Under the pieces are notes generated by a model that saw only the letters and a program-made list of their open reading frames with translations, ran no database searches and was not told where the DNA came from. A stretch of DNA of 64,000 nt from positions 62,001-126,000 of the forward strand of contig PHEQ01000008.1 of NCBI GenBank assembly GCA_002842985.1, read 5' to 3'. This DNA is from Alphaproteobacteria bacterium HGW-Alphaproteobacteria-1. Lineage in GTDB: Bacteria > Pseudomonadota > Alphaproteobacteria > Rhodobacterales > Rhodobacteraceae. The position numbers were made by a program, and so were the translations under genes. Of this stretch, positions 63,791-64,000 are shown piece after piece; the first letter of the stretch is position 1, and each line of letters begins with the position of its first letter.

Positions 63791-64000
63791 ATGAACCAAC
63801 TTCCGAAGCGCCCCTTCATCCCGTTCGACTCCCTTGGCGAACGCTTGCTGGCCGCCGTGGCGATCAAGCTGGAACTCCCCCCGAGCCAACATCTTCTGAT
63901 GACCCAACGAAAGCAGGCCATCGAGAAGCACCTTGAGGGGGATGGTAGCCCGCTCAAGGATCTCATCCGGATCTTCTACCAGCAGGGCTCGGTTGCGATT
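63791..64000 (+). CDS. CD-NTase (cGAS/DncV-like nucleotidyltransferase) of a CBASS system, 3' part beyond the window
   Basis: The frame is open from ATG 63791 (AGAGAG upstream) to the last base, 70 codons. The segment RKQAIEKHLEGDGSPLKDL, then IRIFYQQGSVAI, matches the start of SMODS/CD-NTase enzymes; the QGS lies just before the catalytic region. The catalytic Asp residues would follow within the next 20 or so codons, outside the window. Such enzymes make cyclic di- or trinucleotides that activate an effector during phage infection. Divergent capH-capP support the call. Effector and accessory genes cannot be seen. Confidence 0.75.
   Translation, partial: MNQLPKRPFIPFDSLGERLLAAVAIKLELPPSQHLLMTQRKQAIEKHLEGDGSPLKDLIRIFYQQGSVAI

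Overview
The window looks like chromosomal DNA of an alphaproteobacterium of the order Rhodobacterales, Roseobacter group. The base composition is GC-rich. The gene set is typical of that group: a TIGR02300 acidic protein, an NDUFA9-type epimerase homologue, a TRAP-type malonate operon, a Yej peptide importer, adjacent dnaX-ybaB-recR, and GltB/GltD. Most of the window is ordinary core genome. Three accessory patches sit next to tRNA genes.

Layout. 1-5.7 kb: end of an EamA exporter, aroC, a Tat-type substrate-binding protein, a GntR regulator, a YgjP-like metallopeptidase and a TIGR02300 protein. 5.8-11.7 kb: tRNA-Ala(GGC), then a scar of mobile DNA (serine-recombinase tail and decayed IS5-type transposase), then a DAB inorganic-carbon uptake operon (dabB-dabA) with a divergent LysR regulator. 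11.9-15.9 kb: a four-gene amino-sugar/lipid-linked glycan cassette (aminotransferase, 4,6-dehydratase, phosphoglycosyl transferase-like protein, GNAT) ending near a CAT-anticodon tRNA. 16-17.2 kb: a three-gene cobalt-type nitrile hydratase or thiocyanate hydrolase with a split beta subunit. 17.3-25.5 kb: an SDR, a RecD-like helicase and the yejA-B-E-F importer. 25.6-35.1 kb: a duplicated membrane cytochrome c, pheA, an NCS1 permease with GntR regulator, nudC, a CpdB-like phosphoesterase, the SRP RNA, a small phosphatase and a YpfJ-type peptidase. 35.2-47.4 kb: dnaX-ybaB-recR, a KASIII-like enzyme, proC, ttcA, a degenerate GGDEF protein, yidC and engB. 47.4-53.9 kb: a complete malonate regulon (FCD-GntR, TRAP P/Q/M, malonyl-CoA decarboxylase, malonyl-CoA synthetase). 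53.9-62 kb: gltB-gltD, uppP and an NDUFA9-like protein.

The right edge (62.1-64.0 kb) is the most notable part. Downstream of tRNA-Leu(CAG) lies AT-richer, gene-poor DNA, then an ImmA/IrrE metallopeptidase and an XRE repressor. They are divergent from the first 70 codons of a cGAS/DncV-like nucleotidyltransferase. This matches the CapP/CapH-controlled form of a CBASS antiphage system. The divergent promoter carries two near-identical operator boxes in opposite orientation. The effector and the catalytic part of the nucleotidyltransferase lie beyond the window.

How genes work together. DabA and DabB form one energy-coupled CO2/bicarbonate uptake complex. In the malonate operon the TRAP porter imports malonate, MatB makes malonyl-CoA and MatA decarboxylates it to acetyl-CoA, probably under MatR. 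YejA-B-E-F is one peptide importer. GltB and GltD are the two subunits of glutamate synthase. YidC handles membrane-protein insertion.
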